Shown here in pieces: positions 26,927 through 35,385 of a stretch of 56,101 nucleotides of DNA. The stretch lies in contig JAWPNA010000030.1 in NCBI GenBank assembly GCA_045402695.1, positions 1 to 56,101 on the forward strand. Reading direction: 5' to 3'. Under the pieces are notes generated by a model. That model ran no database searches, was not told where the DNA came from, and saw only the letters and a list, made by a program, of their open reading frames with translations. The translations under genes and the position numbers were made by a program. Within the stretch, counting starts at the first letter, position 1, and the number at the start of each line of letters is the position of its first letter. This stretch comes from JAWPNA01 sp045402695 (GTDB taxonomy: Bacteria; Acidobacteriota; Polarisedimenticolia; JACPZX01; DASXTC01).

Positions 26927-28017
26927 CAGTAGACTCCCACTACGACGCTTTCCTGAAGAGAAGTGAGCAGCCTCAGGTTCGACACTCCGTCCCACGGAAA
27001 CCGCTCGCAGGGACGGGCGCGCTCCCCCTCGTCTCTCTCGAGGAAGCGCGGCATGAAGAAGTCCCGCGTCAGCGTGGTCAGCATCACGCGGCCGGTCTCG
27101 CCGTAGGCGACGGGAGTCTCGGGATCGTCGGGCCGCACCAGCTCGAAGACGGCACGCGGGGAGGGCGGGTAGTAGGTGATCGCGTAATCATCGGCCGGAT
27201 CGAACGGCTTGGGGCAGGCCAGCCCCATCAGCGTGTTGCCGTAGGTCGGAACGAAGTCGATGCCCGGCGCCAGCTCCTCGCGCACGAAGCGGTGAAACTG
27301 CGCCGTCATCTCCGTCCCGCCGCAGAAGATGCCGGTGATCCCCGCGTTTTTAAGGGAGATCCTCTCGCACAGAGCCTCCAGCAGCTTCGGCGTGGTGAAG
27401 AGGCACCGGATCGAGTCGTGTCCCTTGAGGACCTTCAGCGCCTGATCGATCACGTGGCTCTTGTAGGCCTGAAGCTCCCTGAAGCGATGGTCCTTCACGA
27501 TCTGATTGACCCAGCGCGGGTCCAGGTCCACGAAGAAGGCGATGCCTCCCCGGTGCTGGGCGAGATGCTCGATCGAGAGGCGCAGCCGCCGCGGCCCCGT
27601 CGGGCCGAGCATCAGCCAGTCGGCGCCGCGGGGAAAGGCGGTGGCGGAAAGCGTCTCGCTGAACATCTCATAGTCAATCTGGAAGTCCTCGATGTTGAGC
27701 CGTGTCTTGGGCATGCCCGTGGAGCCTCCCGTCTCGAAGGCGAACATCGGCTTGCCCGCGAGACCCGCCGGCAGCCACCGGCGCGCCGGGCCCCCGCGCA
27801 GCCACTCGTCCTGGAAGTGGCCCAGCAGCTTCAGGTCGTCGTAGCCGCGGATCCTCTCTTTCGGATCGAAGCCGAGCGATGCCGCGAACTCCAGCCAGAA
27901 GGGGGAGCCGGTCTGACGACTGAAGTGCCAGCTCACCATCTCACGCACGTGCGCATCGAGCCGCGCGCGCGCGGCGGCGTGCTCCTGCTCCAGCGCCGCT
28001 GACTGTGTCTCCCGCAT
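26926..28017 (-). CDS. LuxE-like adenylate-forming enzyme (acyl-protein synthetase/PaaK-like)
   Basis: A 363-residue ANL-superfamily protein. It has the ATP-binding P-loop FETGGSTGMPKT at residues 94-105, then FCGGTEM and the A5-type motif YGNTLMGLACP. The C-terminal swinging domain of CoA ligases (about 100 residues with the catalytic Lys) is missing, and the length matches LuxE, which passes its acyl group to LuxC. I place the start at 28017, where GGGAG is 6 bases upstream; two earlier in-frame starts have poorer spacing. It is coupled to the LuxC-like gene by TGATG. Likely role: ATP-dependent activation of a carboxylic acid. The chain length or aromatic nature of the acid is unknown. A PaaK-like CoA ligase is the alternative. 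Confidence 0.78.
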   Translation of the reverse strand: MRETQSAALEQEHAAARARLDAHVREMVSWHFSRQTGSPFWLEFAASLGFDPKERIRGYDDLKLLGHFQDEWLRGGPARRWLPAGLAGKPMFAFETGGSTGMPKTRLNIEDFQIDYEMFSETLSATAFPRGADWLMLGPTGPRRLRLSIEHLAQHRGGIAFFVDLDPRWVNQIVKDHRFRELQAYKSHVIDQALKVLKGHDSIRCLFTTPKLLEALCERISLKNAGITGIFCGGTEMTAQFHRFVREELAPGIDFVPTYGNTLMGLACPKPFDPADDYAITYYPPSPRAVFELVRPDDPETPVAYGETGRVMLTTLTRDFFMPRFLERDEGERARPCERFPWDGVSNLRLLTSLQESVVVGVY

Positions 28018-28061
28018 GGTCATCTCCCGCTGGTCGTCCCCCCGGGGGGCGCCGGCACGCA

Positions 28062-29654
28062 CTACGGTCCGGCCGGATGCCTGGCCGCCGCGATACCGCC
28101 GGCGAGGGCGAACAGCTTCGTGCGGCTGACGATGTACAAGACACCGTCCTTGGCCGTGGGGGTCGTGTAGACGGCATTGCCCATGTTGATCTCCGCGATC
28201 AACTCAGGCTTCTTGCCCTCCCTGAAGACCGCCACGTCGCCGTCCTCATCGCCGATGTAGACCTTTCCGTCCGCCACGAAGGGTGACCCCCAGACCGCGG
28301 CGGCCAGGTCGTGCGTCCATTGGTGCTGTCCCGTGCGCGCGTCCAGGCAGTAGAGAAAGCCGTTGAGATCGGCCGCGTACAGAAGCCCGTCGTGGATCGC
28401 CACCGATGAAATCGTGCGGTGGAAGTCCTGATTGCCCCGATGCCACACCATTGCCGTCTGGGTGACGTCGCCTGTCTTCGTGGCGTCGATGGCCCACAGG
28501 TGTCCGATTCCCTCGCCGTGCTCCGGGTCCTGGCCCACGCCGACGAACACCTTGTCCTCCCAGATGACCGGTGTCGCGATGATCTCGTTTCTCGTCCCGC
28601 GCCCGCCCAGGACGTACACAGCGTCCTTCGGGTTGGCGTCGAACTTCCAGATCTGCTTGCCCGTCTCGGGCTCGAAGGAGTAGACCCAGCCGTCTCCGCC
28701 GGGAATGATCACCTGCGGTTTCCCCTTGATGACACCGTATGCTGGGTTGGACCAGGAGCCGTGCAGGATGTGCTCGCGCGGGGAGGCGTCCTCCCACACG
28801 AGCTTGCCGGTGTTCTTGTCGAGCGCGATGAAGCTGGGCGCGTCGGGCGACGGGATGTTCACGTGCCCTTCGTCAACACCGTTACCCGTCACCGTGAACA
28901 GCAAGTCGCCGGCCACGAGAGGGCTGCCCGCGGCGAGGTTGTGCGGGAAGACCGCGAGATTCCCCATCATGTCGAACTTCCAGACGATGTCCTCGTCGAC
29001 CTCGCTGGCGTCGGACTCCTGCGTGAAGGGACCATCGTTTTCGCCGTCCATGAACCCTTCGGTGTCGGCGCAGATCACCTCGGCGCGGTTGGAGACGTAG
29101 TAGATGCGATCGCCGTGCACGTACGGCGTCGAGCAGACCCCCTGCATCGGCCAGTCGTTCACCATTCCCGCCGGCAGCTTGGGATGGGCGGCCTGCCAGA
29201 GGAATTTGCCGTCCGCCGCGCTGAAGGCCATGACCACGCCGCGATCGCTCTTGAGCTTCGGGTTGCGCAGCCCTTCGTTGTTGGTGCCGACGAAGACCTT
29301 GCCGCGGTACACCACGGGTCCCGCGTAGGTCTGCGATCCCAGCGCGGCAACCCACTTGATGTTCAGGCCGGTGGCCGGGTCCCACATCTGAGGAAGCCCC
29401 TTCTCGTCGGACACCTGGTTGCGCGAGAGGGTCTGGCCGAAAAGGGCTGGAGCCCCAGGGGCGCCGGCCGCGCCGGACGTCCCTGCCGGGGGCTTGCCGG
29501 CGTCCGCCGGTTTCGCCTGGCCCGCAGGGGCCGCGGGCATTGTCTGCGCCGCGGGGCCGGTCTGCTTGGTCTGCGCCGTGGCGCGCGCGCCCGCCGCGAG
29601 AGCCACCGCGGCGAGGATGAGGCCGCAGGTCGCGAACAACCATCGCTTCGTCAT
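28062..29654 (-). CDS. Exported PQQ-like beta-propeller with Ala/Pro-rich linker
   Basis: A 530-residue protein with signal peptide (GLILAAVALAAGARATA). A low-complexity Ala/Pro/Gly linker (about residues 30-72) precedes a propeller of about 440 residues with blades such as GDGWVYSFEPETGKQIW and LNGFLYCLDARTGQHQW. Unlike the other propellers it lacks the WPxYRG-type N-terminal motif. The linker suggests tethering or a flexible spacer next to the membrane or wall. Start and upstream stop overlap as ATGA. Length approaches small quinoproteins, but I see no heme c motif (CxxCH), so electron transfer through its own heme is excluded. Confidence 0.86.
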   Translation of the reverse strand: MTKRWLFATCGLILAAVALAAGARATAQTKQTGPAAQTMPAAPAGQAKPADAGKPPAGTSGAAGAPGAPALFGQTLSRNQVSDEKGLPQMWDPATGLNIKWVAALGSQTYAGPVVYRGKVFVGTNNEGLRNPKLKSDRGVVMAFSAADGKFLWQAAHPKLPAGMVNDWPMQGVCSTPYVHGDRIYYVSNRAEVICADTEGFMDGENDGPFTQESDASEVDEDIVWKFDMMGNLAVFPHNLAAGSPLVAGDLLFTVTGNGVDEGHVNIPSPDAPSFIALDKNTGKLVWEDASPREHILHGSWSNPAYGVIKGKPQVIIPGGDGWVYSFEPETGKQIWKFDANPKDAVYVLGGRGTRNEIIATPVIWEDKVFVGVGQDPEHGEGIGHLWAIDATKTGDVTQTAMVWHRGNQDFHRTISSVAIHDGLLYAADLNGFLYCLDARTGQHQWTHDLAAAVWGSPFVADGKVYIGDEDGDVAVFREGKKPELIAEINMGNAVYTTPTAKDGVLYIVSRTKLFALAGGIAAARHPAGP

Positions 29655-31876
29655 CGTGGGTTCACCGTCACCTTGACCTTGTCATAGAAGATGTCCGCCG
29701 CCGAGTATCCGTACAGACCAGGGCTGCCCTGCCGGATGGGCAGAGGATCCTCCGCCTCGATGGTCCATCCTTCGGGCTCAGCGGAGGAAGCCGGCCAGAC
29801 CTTGCCCCGGATGAACGCCTTGTCCTGCTTGATCTCCACCGTCAGCTTCATCGTGTACCAGACATCGGGATCCCAGGCGAAATCGACCGTCTGCTGCAGC
29901 CTGGGCTCCACCTCCACCCAGTCGCGAAGCTGGAGCCTCTTGTGGTTGCCCATCAGGTCGAGCGTGTAGCCCGAGGCGATGAGCCCCATGTCGGGACGCC
30001 ATCGGCCCTTGATCGAGCCCATCAGGTCCGCCTGTATGGTGTAGCCGCTCATCGTGGGTGGGCCGATGAAAAGGCTGGAGCGCTCGAGCCCTTGATCCAT
30101 GAACGGCTTGGTCAGCACCTTGTTGCCCCCCTTGTCGGCCACGACGAACCGGCTGGCGCCACCGACCCAGTATGGGGGGTTCTTGCCGATCTCGATCCCC
30201 TCGAACTCCTCCTGCCAGGGAAGATCGGCGAAGACCCTCACGCGCGCCGTGGCCTTGAGGTCGCCGGCCTGAAGCGTCACGAGGCCGGCCTGCGATCCGC
30301 GCGCGCGATCGGGTGTGAGCCGGCCCTGCGCGTCGATCTTGCCGATCAGGCCTTGCAGCCCCCACGTGCCGGCCACATCACCGATCATCCGGCCGGCGGC
30401 GTCAAATGCAAGCGCTCTGAACGCCACCGTTTCACCCGGCTTGACGACCACTTCCGCCGGAAGCACTTGGAGCCACGACGCGCGCGCCCCGGCTTCGGCC
30501 TTTGCCTCGGGAGGAAGATCCGCCTTGCCGGCCGAGAGAGCGAACCGAGCCTTCTTGTCGCCGAGGCAGTAGAGACCCTCCTCGGTCGTGAAGTAGACAC
30601 GGCCGTAGGCGATGGCGGGGGAGCCGTACGTCTCGGCGGGCCGTTCCCCCTTCACCAGGATTTGCTCTTTATCCAGCGAGACGGCCTGCGCCGCTTCCGG
30701 GCGGAGAATGTGGAAGCCTCCGTTCACCTCCGTGGCGAAGATCTTTCCATCCGCCCAGACCGGCGATCCCTTTCCGACGGTTCCGAGGTTGTACTGCCAC
30801 CGGCGCTTTCCATCCGCGGCATCCAGGGCGAACATGTTGGCCGAGTCATCCACGACGTACAGTGTGTCGCCGTGGAGCAGCGGTGAGGCGAACCCCACCT
30901 CCAGCTCGTCGGCGCGCCAGATCTCGCCGGTCTTGGTGATGTCGCCCGAGCCGGAGCCGTCGATGCAGACCACGCGACCCTTGGTTCCCTCGTCTATGTT
31001 CTCGTCTCCGCTGGTGGCGTACACCCGATCGCCGTCCACCACCACGGACGTGTTCATCCCCTGCTTGCTCAACTGGAAGCTCCACACCTTCTCGCCGGTG
31101 GAGGCCTTCAAGGCATAGATCCAACCGTCTCCATTCCCCCCGAAGAGCAACCGCTGCCCTTTGATCACCCCCGCCACCTGGGTGGCCTGCGTTGTCATCG
31201 GATCGGGTTTTCCTCCTGGTGCCGATGCCCAGGCCAGCTCGCCCGTCCTCTTGTCGAAGGCGAAGTATCGGTGGCGCGGCGCTCCCTGATCGCCCCACCC
31301 GAAGTTGGAGAAACCGAGGACCACGTGGTCCCCGTCCAGCATGGGTGAGTGGGTGCGTCCCCCATAGCCGGAGACGCGCCCGAACTCCTCCGTCAGCGAT
31401 CGCGACCAGACGATCTCTCCCTTGCGGTCGAGGCACAGGAACAGTCCCCCCACGCCGTGCGCGTAGAGGTACCCGGTCTGAGGGTCGGCCACGATGTTGG
31501 CCCATCCCGCCCGCGTGAAGGGGACGGTCGTGTGATAGACGTTGATCCTGTGCTCCCAGAGCCGCCGGCCGCTCTCCGCGCTGAAGCAGGCCACGACCTC
31601 CTGCTTGGTGATGCCGCTTCCGGTCCTCCCCATGACGCAGACGCGTCCGTCGAATACCACCGGAGTGGAACGGCCGATGAAGTCCGCCTTCCAGATCAGG
31701 TTCTCTCCCGAGGTGGACCAGGTGGAGACGAGGCCTGTCTCATCCGAGACCCCGTTCTGGTGGGGACCGCGCCATGAGGCCCATTCGGAGGCCCGGACGG
31801 ATGGGGTGCCGAGGGCAGCGAGCCCGGGCACGAGGATGCAGGTCAATGCGATCGCCAAACCTCGGATGATCTTCAT
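29651..31876 (-). CDS. Exported PQQ-like beta-propeller with Ig-like and C-terminal lectin-like domains; first gene of the long operon
   Basis: A 741-residue protein: signal peptide (LAIALTCILVPGLAAL), then a propeller (about 30-450) opening with EWASWRGPHQNGVSDETG. An Ig-like segment follows (about 470-540, LQVLPAEVVVKPGETVAF). The C-terminal jelly-roll module (about 545-741, containing WQEEFEG and PGLYGYSAADIFYDKVKV) resembles the concanavalin-like/DUF1080 glucanase-lectin fold. The last module suggests carbohydrate binding. AAGGA upstream of the ATG supports the start. It is the first gene after a 175-base gap, so a promoter should lie just upstream. Its stop overlaps the next propeller start. 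Confidence 0.87.
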   Translation of the reverse strand: MKIIRGLAIALTCILVPGLAALGTPSVRASEWASWRGPHQNGVSDETGLVSTWSTSGENLIWKADFIGRSTPVVFDGRVCVMGRTGSGITKQEVVACFSAESGRRLWEHRINVYHTTVPFTRAGWANIVADPQTGYLYAHGVGGLFLCLDRKGEIVWSRSLTEEFGRVSGYGGRTHSPMLDGDHVVLGFSNFGWGDQGAPRHRYFAFDKRTGELAWASAPGGKPDPMTTQATQVAGVIKGQRLLFGGNGDGWIYALKASTGEKVWSFQLSKQGMNTSVVVDGDRVYATSGDENIDEGTKGRVVCIDGSGSGDITKTGEIWRADELEVGFASPLLHGDTLYVVDDSANMFALDAADGKRRWQYNLGTVGKGSPVWADGKIFATEVNGGFHILRPEAAQAVSLDKEQILVKGERPAETYGSPAIAYGRVYFTTEEGLYCLGDKKARFALSAGKADLPPEAKAEAGARASWLQVLPAEVVVKPGETVAFRALAFDAAGRMIGDVAGTWGLQGLIGKIDAQGRLTPDRARGSQAGLVTLQAGDLKATARVRVFADLPWQEEFEGIEIGKNPPYWVGGASRFVVADKGGNKVLTKPFMDQGLERSSLFIGPPTMSGYTIQADLMGSIKGRWRPDMGLIASGYTLDLMGNHKRLQLRDWVEVEPRLQQTVDFAWDPDVWYTMKLTVEIKQDKAFIRGKVWPASSAEPEGWTIEAEDPLPIRQGSPGLYGYSAADIFYDKVKVTVNPR

Positions 31877-32051
31877 GCCATCCTTATCGCTCCAGAGGGT
31901 GTCCGGTGGAACAGAAGTCCCCCATTCTAAAGCACGGACAGGCCAGGGTGCACGTTGTCATTGCTGACGGGGCGGTGTCGGCCCAGGATAGTACGCCGGA
32001 ACGGCAGGCGGGTTATCCCCGGAATGGGCGGACCGCAGTTTTTACAAGGTT
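31877..32051 (-). promoter_or_regulatory. Probable promoter region of the long minus-strand operon
   Basis: This is the only sizeable non-coding stretch upstream of the operon's first gene. On the minus strand it contains TAGAAT (plus 31924-31929), a fair -10 box 48 bases before the start codon, but no good -35 box at 16-18 bases. The EamA gene upstream is on the same strand, so read-through into the operon is also possible. No operator or riboswitch-like structure was recognised. Confidence 0.3.
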
Positions 32052-32618
32052 TTACATCCTCCGGGGCGAAGCAACGGGAGCGGGCCCGGCGGACGGGGAG
32101 ATCACGCCCGCGGCGGGGGAGGGGGCCTCGGGCTTGTAGAGCGACACGAGACATCCACCTGCCGCCGCCAGTGCGATGCCCAGCAGGAACTGCCAGCGCA
32201 ATGTCCTGAGTCCTCCGGCCGGGGGATGCATCGCGAAGGCGGTGAGCGCGTTGACGATCGGGGCCCCCGCGAACACGATCGACATGACCACTCCGGGCGA
32301 GCCCTTGGCCCCGAATGCCAGCAGAACGCAGAAGGCGCCCGCCGCTCCGACCAACCCCGCCAGCAGCGACCAGGCGACGCCGCGCGCGGGAAAGTGCCAC
32401 GAGGAGCCGCGGAGGATCAACAGCGCCAGGGGCGCCAGCACGGCGGTAAGAAAGTAGGCGATGCCGACGAACAGGAAGGCTCGGTAGCGCCCGTTGACCG
32501 GATCGGCCATCGAGGTCTGGCCGGCGTGCAGAAAGACGCCGTACAGCCCCCAGGTCAAGACGGTCATAAGGGCGAACACCAGCCAGTGAATGCCCGTCTC
32601 CGCCGCGCCCCCTGACAT
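32052..32618 (-). CDS. EamA/DMT-superfamily transporter, half-size
   Basis: A 188-residue membrane protein with five clear hydrophobic helices, for example HWLVFALMTVLTWGLYGVF and LRWQFLLGIALAAAGG. The pattern is that of EamA (drug/metabolite transporter) proteins, but full-size members have ten helices and about 300 residues, so this is a half-size form that may dimerise. The ATG at 32618 has GGAGG 6 bases upstream. The tail is Ala/Pro/Ser-rich. It sits 175 bases upstream of the long operon on the same strand and may be co-transcribed. The substrate is unknown. Confidence 0.75.
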   Translation of the reverse strand: MSGGAAETGIHWLVFALMTVLTWGLYGVFLHAGQTSMADPVNGRYRAFLFVGIAYFLTAVLAPLALLILRGSSWHFPARGVAWSLLAGLVGAAGAFCVLLAFGAKGSPGVVMSIVFAGAPIVNALTAFAMHPPAGGLRTLRWQFLLGIALAAAGGCLVSLYKPEAPSPAAGVISPSAGPAPVASPRRM

Positions 32619-32738
32619 CTTCTGCCTCCATTCGTTGCGTGAGCTGCGACAGGATAACATGGGCAGCCGCTCGCTCCTCGTGCATCATCGGCGCGCGACT
32701 CTTCTGCGGGGAGGCACGCCAGATGGACGGCCCCTCGA

Positions 32739-32767
32739 TGGACGGTCATACGAGAATGTCGTAGAGT
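32739..32767 (+). promoter_or_regulatory. Candidate sigma70-type promoter for the plus-strand propeller operon
   Basis: TGGACG (32739-32744) and TAGAGT (32762-32767) are separated by 17 bases and lie about 27 bases before the start codon of the first propeller. Each box matches consensus at four of six positions, so the call rests on spacing and position. Confidence 0.3.
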
Positions 32768-32793
32768 TGCGCGTCCCCCGGGGAGAAAAGCGA

Positions 32794-34053
32794 GTGGCGA
32801 TGAGGCTTGTCAGGAGATCGGCCGCGCGGGCGTGCGGCCTCCTGCTCTTGGGCGGGGCGCTGGTCCGCACGGCGCGAGCCGCCGACTGGCCGCAGTGGCG
32901 CGGCCCGGGCCGCGACGGCGTGGGCTTACAGCTGCGGGCGCCCAAGAGCTGGCCGGAGAAGCTGGCACGCGCCTGGTCGGTGCCGGTGGGCGAGGGGCAC
33001 GGCAGCCCCGTGCTGGTGGGTGACCGCGTCTTCCTGCACACGCGGGAGGGCGAGCAGGAGGTGGCGCGCTCCGTGCAGCTTGCCGACGGACGCACGCTGT
33101 GGCGCGTGTCGTGGCCAGTCACGTACGAGATGAATTCCGCCGCGGCCTCTCACGGCAAGGGACCCAAGGCCACTCCGACGTTGATCGGAGGCACGCTCTA
33201 CATCTTCAGCATCACCGGGCTGCTCTCGGCCTTCGATCCGGAGTCGGGGGCCCTGAGGTGGCGCAGGGACTTCTCCACCGAGTTCAAGAAGACATCTCCG
33301 CTGTTCGGGGCGGCCTCATCGCCGCTCGCCGATCGCGACCTGGTCATCCTCCACACCGGCGGCCACCACAACGGCAGCCTCACGGCCTTCGACGCGCGCA
33401 CGGGAGACGTCCGATGGAGTTTGAAAGGAGACGGACCCGGCTACGCCTCTCCCATCGTGACGGAGCTGGGCGGCCGGCGGCAGGTGATCACGCAGACCGA
33501 TCAGCGGATCATCGGCGTGGCCGCCGACACCGGGCGCTTGATCTGGAGCCTCCCCTTCACGACTCCATATGATCAGAACAGCGTCACGGCTCTGGTGTCC
33601 GAGAACCTGCTCATCACTTCGGGGATTGAGCAGGGGGTGCACGCCTGGAAGCTCGAGCCCGAGGGCGAGCAGCTCGTGCCCCGCGAAGCCTGGAACCTGC
33701 AGGAAGCCTCCTTCTATCTCAGCTCGCCCGTCATCGCCTCGGGGCTAATGTTCGGGTTCTCCCACATGAAGCGAGGACAGTTCGTGTGCGTCGATCCGAA
33801 GACGGGACAGCTCCTCTGGGCCAGCAAGGGGCGCGAGGGGGAAAACGCGGCTCTGGTCGTCGCCGGCGATCTCGTTCTGGCGCTGACCGACAGCGCCGAG
33901 CTGATCGTCCTGCCGGCCGGCGCGAAGCAGTTCGCGCCCGCGGCCCGCTACACGGTGGCTGACAGCCCGACCTGGGCGCACCCGGTGGTCACGCCGCGCG
34001 GCATCCTGATCAAGGACAAGACCCATCTGAGCCTGTGGAGCTGGCCGTCCTGA
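32794..34053 (+). CDS. Exported PQQ-like beta-propeller protein
   Basis: About 419 residues from a GTG at 32794, which has GGGAG 8 bases upstream; an ATG at 32800 is the alternative. The signal peptide (ACGLLLLGGALVRTARA) is followed by DWPQWRGPGRDGVG, the motif shared with neighbouring propellers, and then PQQ-like blades. It is the first gene of a plus-strand group that continues with a second propeller and a LolA-like protein, divergent from the EamA gene. The role is unknown; periplasmic binding or scaffolding is the usual guess for such proteins. Confidence 0.87.
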   Translation: MAMRLVRRSAARACGLLLLGGALVRTARAADWPQWRGPGRDGVGLQLRAPKSWPEKLARAWSVPVGEGHGSPVLVGDRVFLHTREGEQEVARSVQLADGRTLWRVSWPVTYEMNSAAASHGKGPKATPTLIGGTLYIFSITGLLSAFDPESGALRWRRDFSTEFKKTSPLFGAASSPLADRDLVILHTGGHHNGSLTAFDARTGDVRWSLKGDGPGYASPIVTELGGRRQVITQTDQRIIGVAADTGRLIWSLPFTTPYDQNSVTALVSENLLITSGIEQGVHAWKLEPEGEQLVPREAWNLQEASFYLSSPVIASGLMFGFSHMKRGQFVCVDPKTGQLLWASKGREGENAALVVAGDLVLALTDSAELIVLPAGAKQFAPAARYTVADSPTWAHPVVTPRGILIKDKTHLSLWSWPS

Positions 34054-34119
34054 ATCCGGGCCGCCTTCGCCGCGTATGAATACGAGCTTCCGGCCTCGAC
34101 AGAACTGGGAGGATTGACG

Positions 34120-35385
34120 ATGCACTGCCTGACAGGCGCACTGCGCGCCGCCATCGTGGCCGCCGGGGTTGTCTGCCTGACGGCTCCGTCCGCCCATGCC
34201 CGTGACGCGAGTCTGGACTGGCCGCAGTACCGGGGCGCGCGGCGCGACGGAGTATCGGCTGCCTCGGGGCTTCTGAGGAGCTGGCCCGACAGCGGTCCGT
34301 CCGTGATGTGGCGCCGCGCGATCGGCGACGGGGTCTCCGGTATCGCTGTGTCGGCTGACCGTCTGTACACGATGGACTCCGACCCCAACTCCGAGATCGC
34401 GGTCTGCCTCAAGACCGGCACGGGCGAGGAGATCTGGAGGACGCCGCTGGGCCCGCGGTTCGTGGAGGAGTTCGGCGATGGCCCGCGCGCCACGCCTGCC
34501 GTGGATGGAGACCTGGTCTTCGACCTCTCTTCGTATGGGAAGCTCTTCGCGCTGAAGGTCGCCGACGGATCCAAGGTCTGGGAGGTCGATCTGGCGGCGA
34601 CGTTCGGCGGGCGCGTGCCCCGGCGCGGCGCCGGTTCGTCCCCGCTCGTGGACGGAGATCTGGTGATCGTCGAGGGCGGCGGAAGCGAGGGGAAGGCCAT
34701 CCAGGCTCTGGACAGAAAGACCGGGCAGACCCGGTGGACATCGCAGAACGGAGGCGCCGGCTATGCTTCGGCGATCGCCGCGACGATCAACGGCGTGCAT
34801 CAGGTGATCTTCGCGCGGACCGGCAGCGGCGAGATCCTCGCGCTTTCCCTGACGGGCGAGCTCCTCTGGAAACACTCCTGGACCCCCGGCGTCATCGCGA
34901 TGCCGCTGTTCGTGCCGCCGAACATGATCTTCGCATCGGCCGCGGACGACGTCGGCTCCATTCTCATCGAGGCAGTGACGCAGGACGGCAAACCCATGGC
35001 GAAGCAGGTATGGTCCAGCCGCTCGATGAGGAACCACTTCAACTCCTCCCTGCTGGTGGGCGGCCACATCTACGGATTCGACAATGCCACGCTGAAGTGC
35101 ATCTCGGTGGAAACCGGAGAACAGAAGTGGGTGCAGCGCGGCTTCGGCAAGGGATCGCTCATCGCCGCCGCCGGCCTGCTTATCATCCTGGGCGATCAGG
35201 GCGTCCTTGCCCTGGCCGATGCCTCCCCGGAGGGGTACCGCGAGCGCGGACGATTCCAGGCATTGAGCGGCAAGGCGTGGACCTCGCCGACGCTGGCCGG
35301 GGGGCGCCTCTACCTCCGCGATCAGGACGAGATCGTGAGTCTGGATCTCCGCTCCGGCAGGAGCGCGTCGTCAGGGATGCCGTGA
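34120..35385 (+). CDS. Exported PQQ-like beta-propeller protein, paralogue of the operon copy
   Basis: A 421-residue protein from the ATG at 34120, which has GGGAGGA 6 bases upstream. The signal peptide (AAIVAAGVVCLTAPSAHA) is followed by DWPQYRGARRDGVS and then blades matching those of the gene at 20498-21757 along the whole length. The pair therefore arose by duplication, one copy inside the long operon and one outside it on the opposite strand. The stop overlaps the next start as TGATG. No heme or metal motif is seen. Confidence 0.88.
   Translation: MHCLTGALRAAIVAAGVVCLTAPSAHARDASLDWPQYRGARRDGVSAASGLLRSWPDSGPSVMWRRAIGDGVSGIAVSADRLYTMDSDPNSEIAVCLKTGTGEEIWRTPLGPRFVEEFGDGPRATPAVDGDLVFDLSSYGKLFALKVADGSKVWEVDLAATFGGRVPRRGAGSSPLVDGDLVIVEGGGSEGKAIQALDRKTGQTRWTSQNGGAGYASAIAATINGVHQVIFARTGSGEILALSLTGELLWKHSWTPGVIAMPLFVPPNMIFASAADDVGSILIEAVTQDGKPMAKQVWSSRSMRNHFNSSLLVGGHIYGFDNATLKCISVETGEQKWVQRGFGKGSLIAAAGLLIILGDQGVLALADASPEGYRERGRFQALSGKAWTSPTLAGGRLYLRDQDEIVSLDLRSGRSASSGMP

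Noticed and set aside
24287..28017. A bioluminescence (lux) operon
   Set aside because: Only LuxC- and LuxE-like proteins are present. No luciferase (LuxA, LuxB) or flavin reductase was found in the window.
20498..31876. PQQ-dependent alcohol dehydrogenases
   Set aside because: The propellers are mostly too short, carry no CxxCH heme motif, and have no cytochrome or PQQ synthesis genes nearby.
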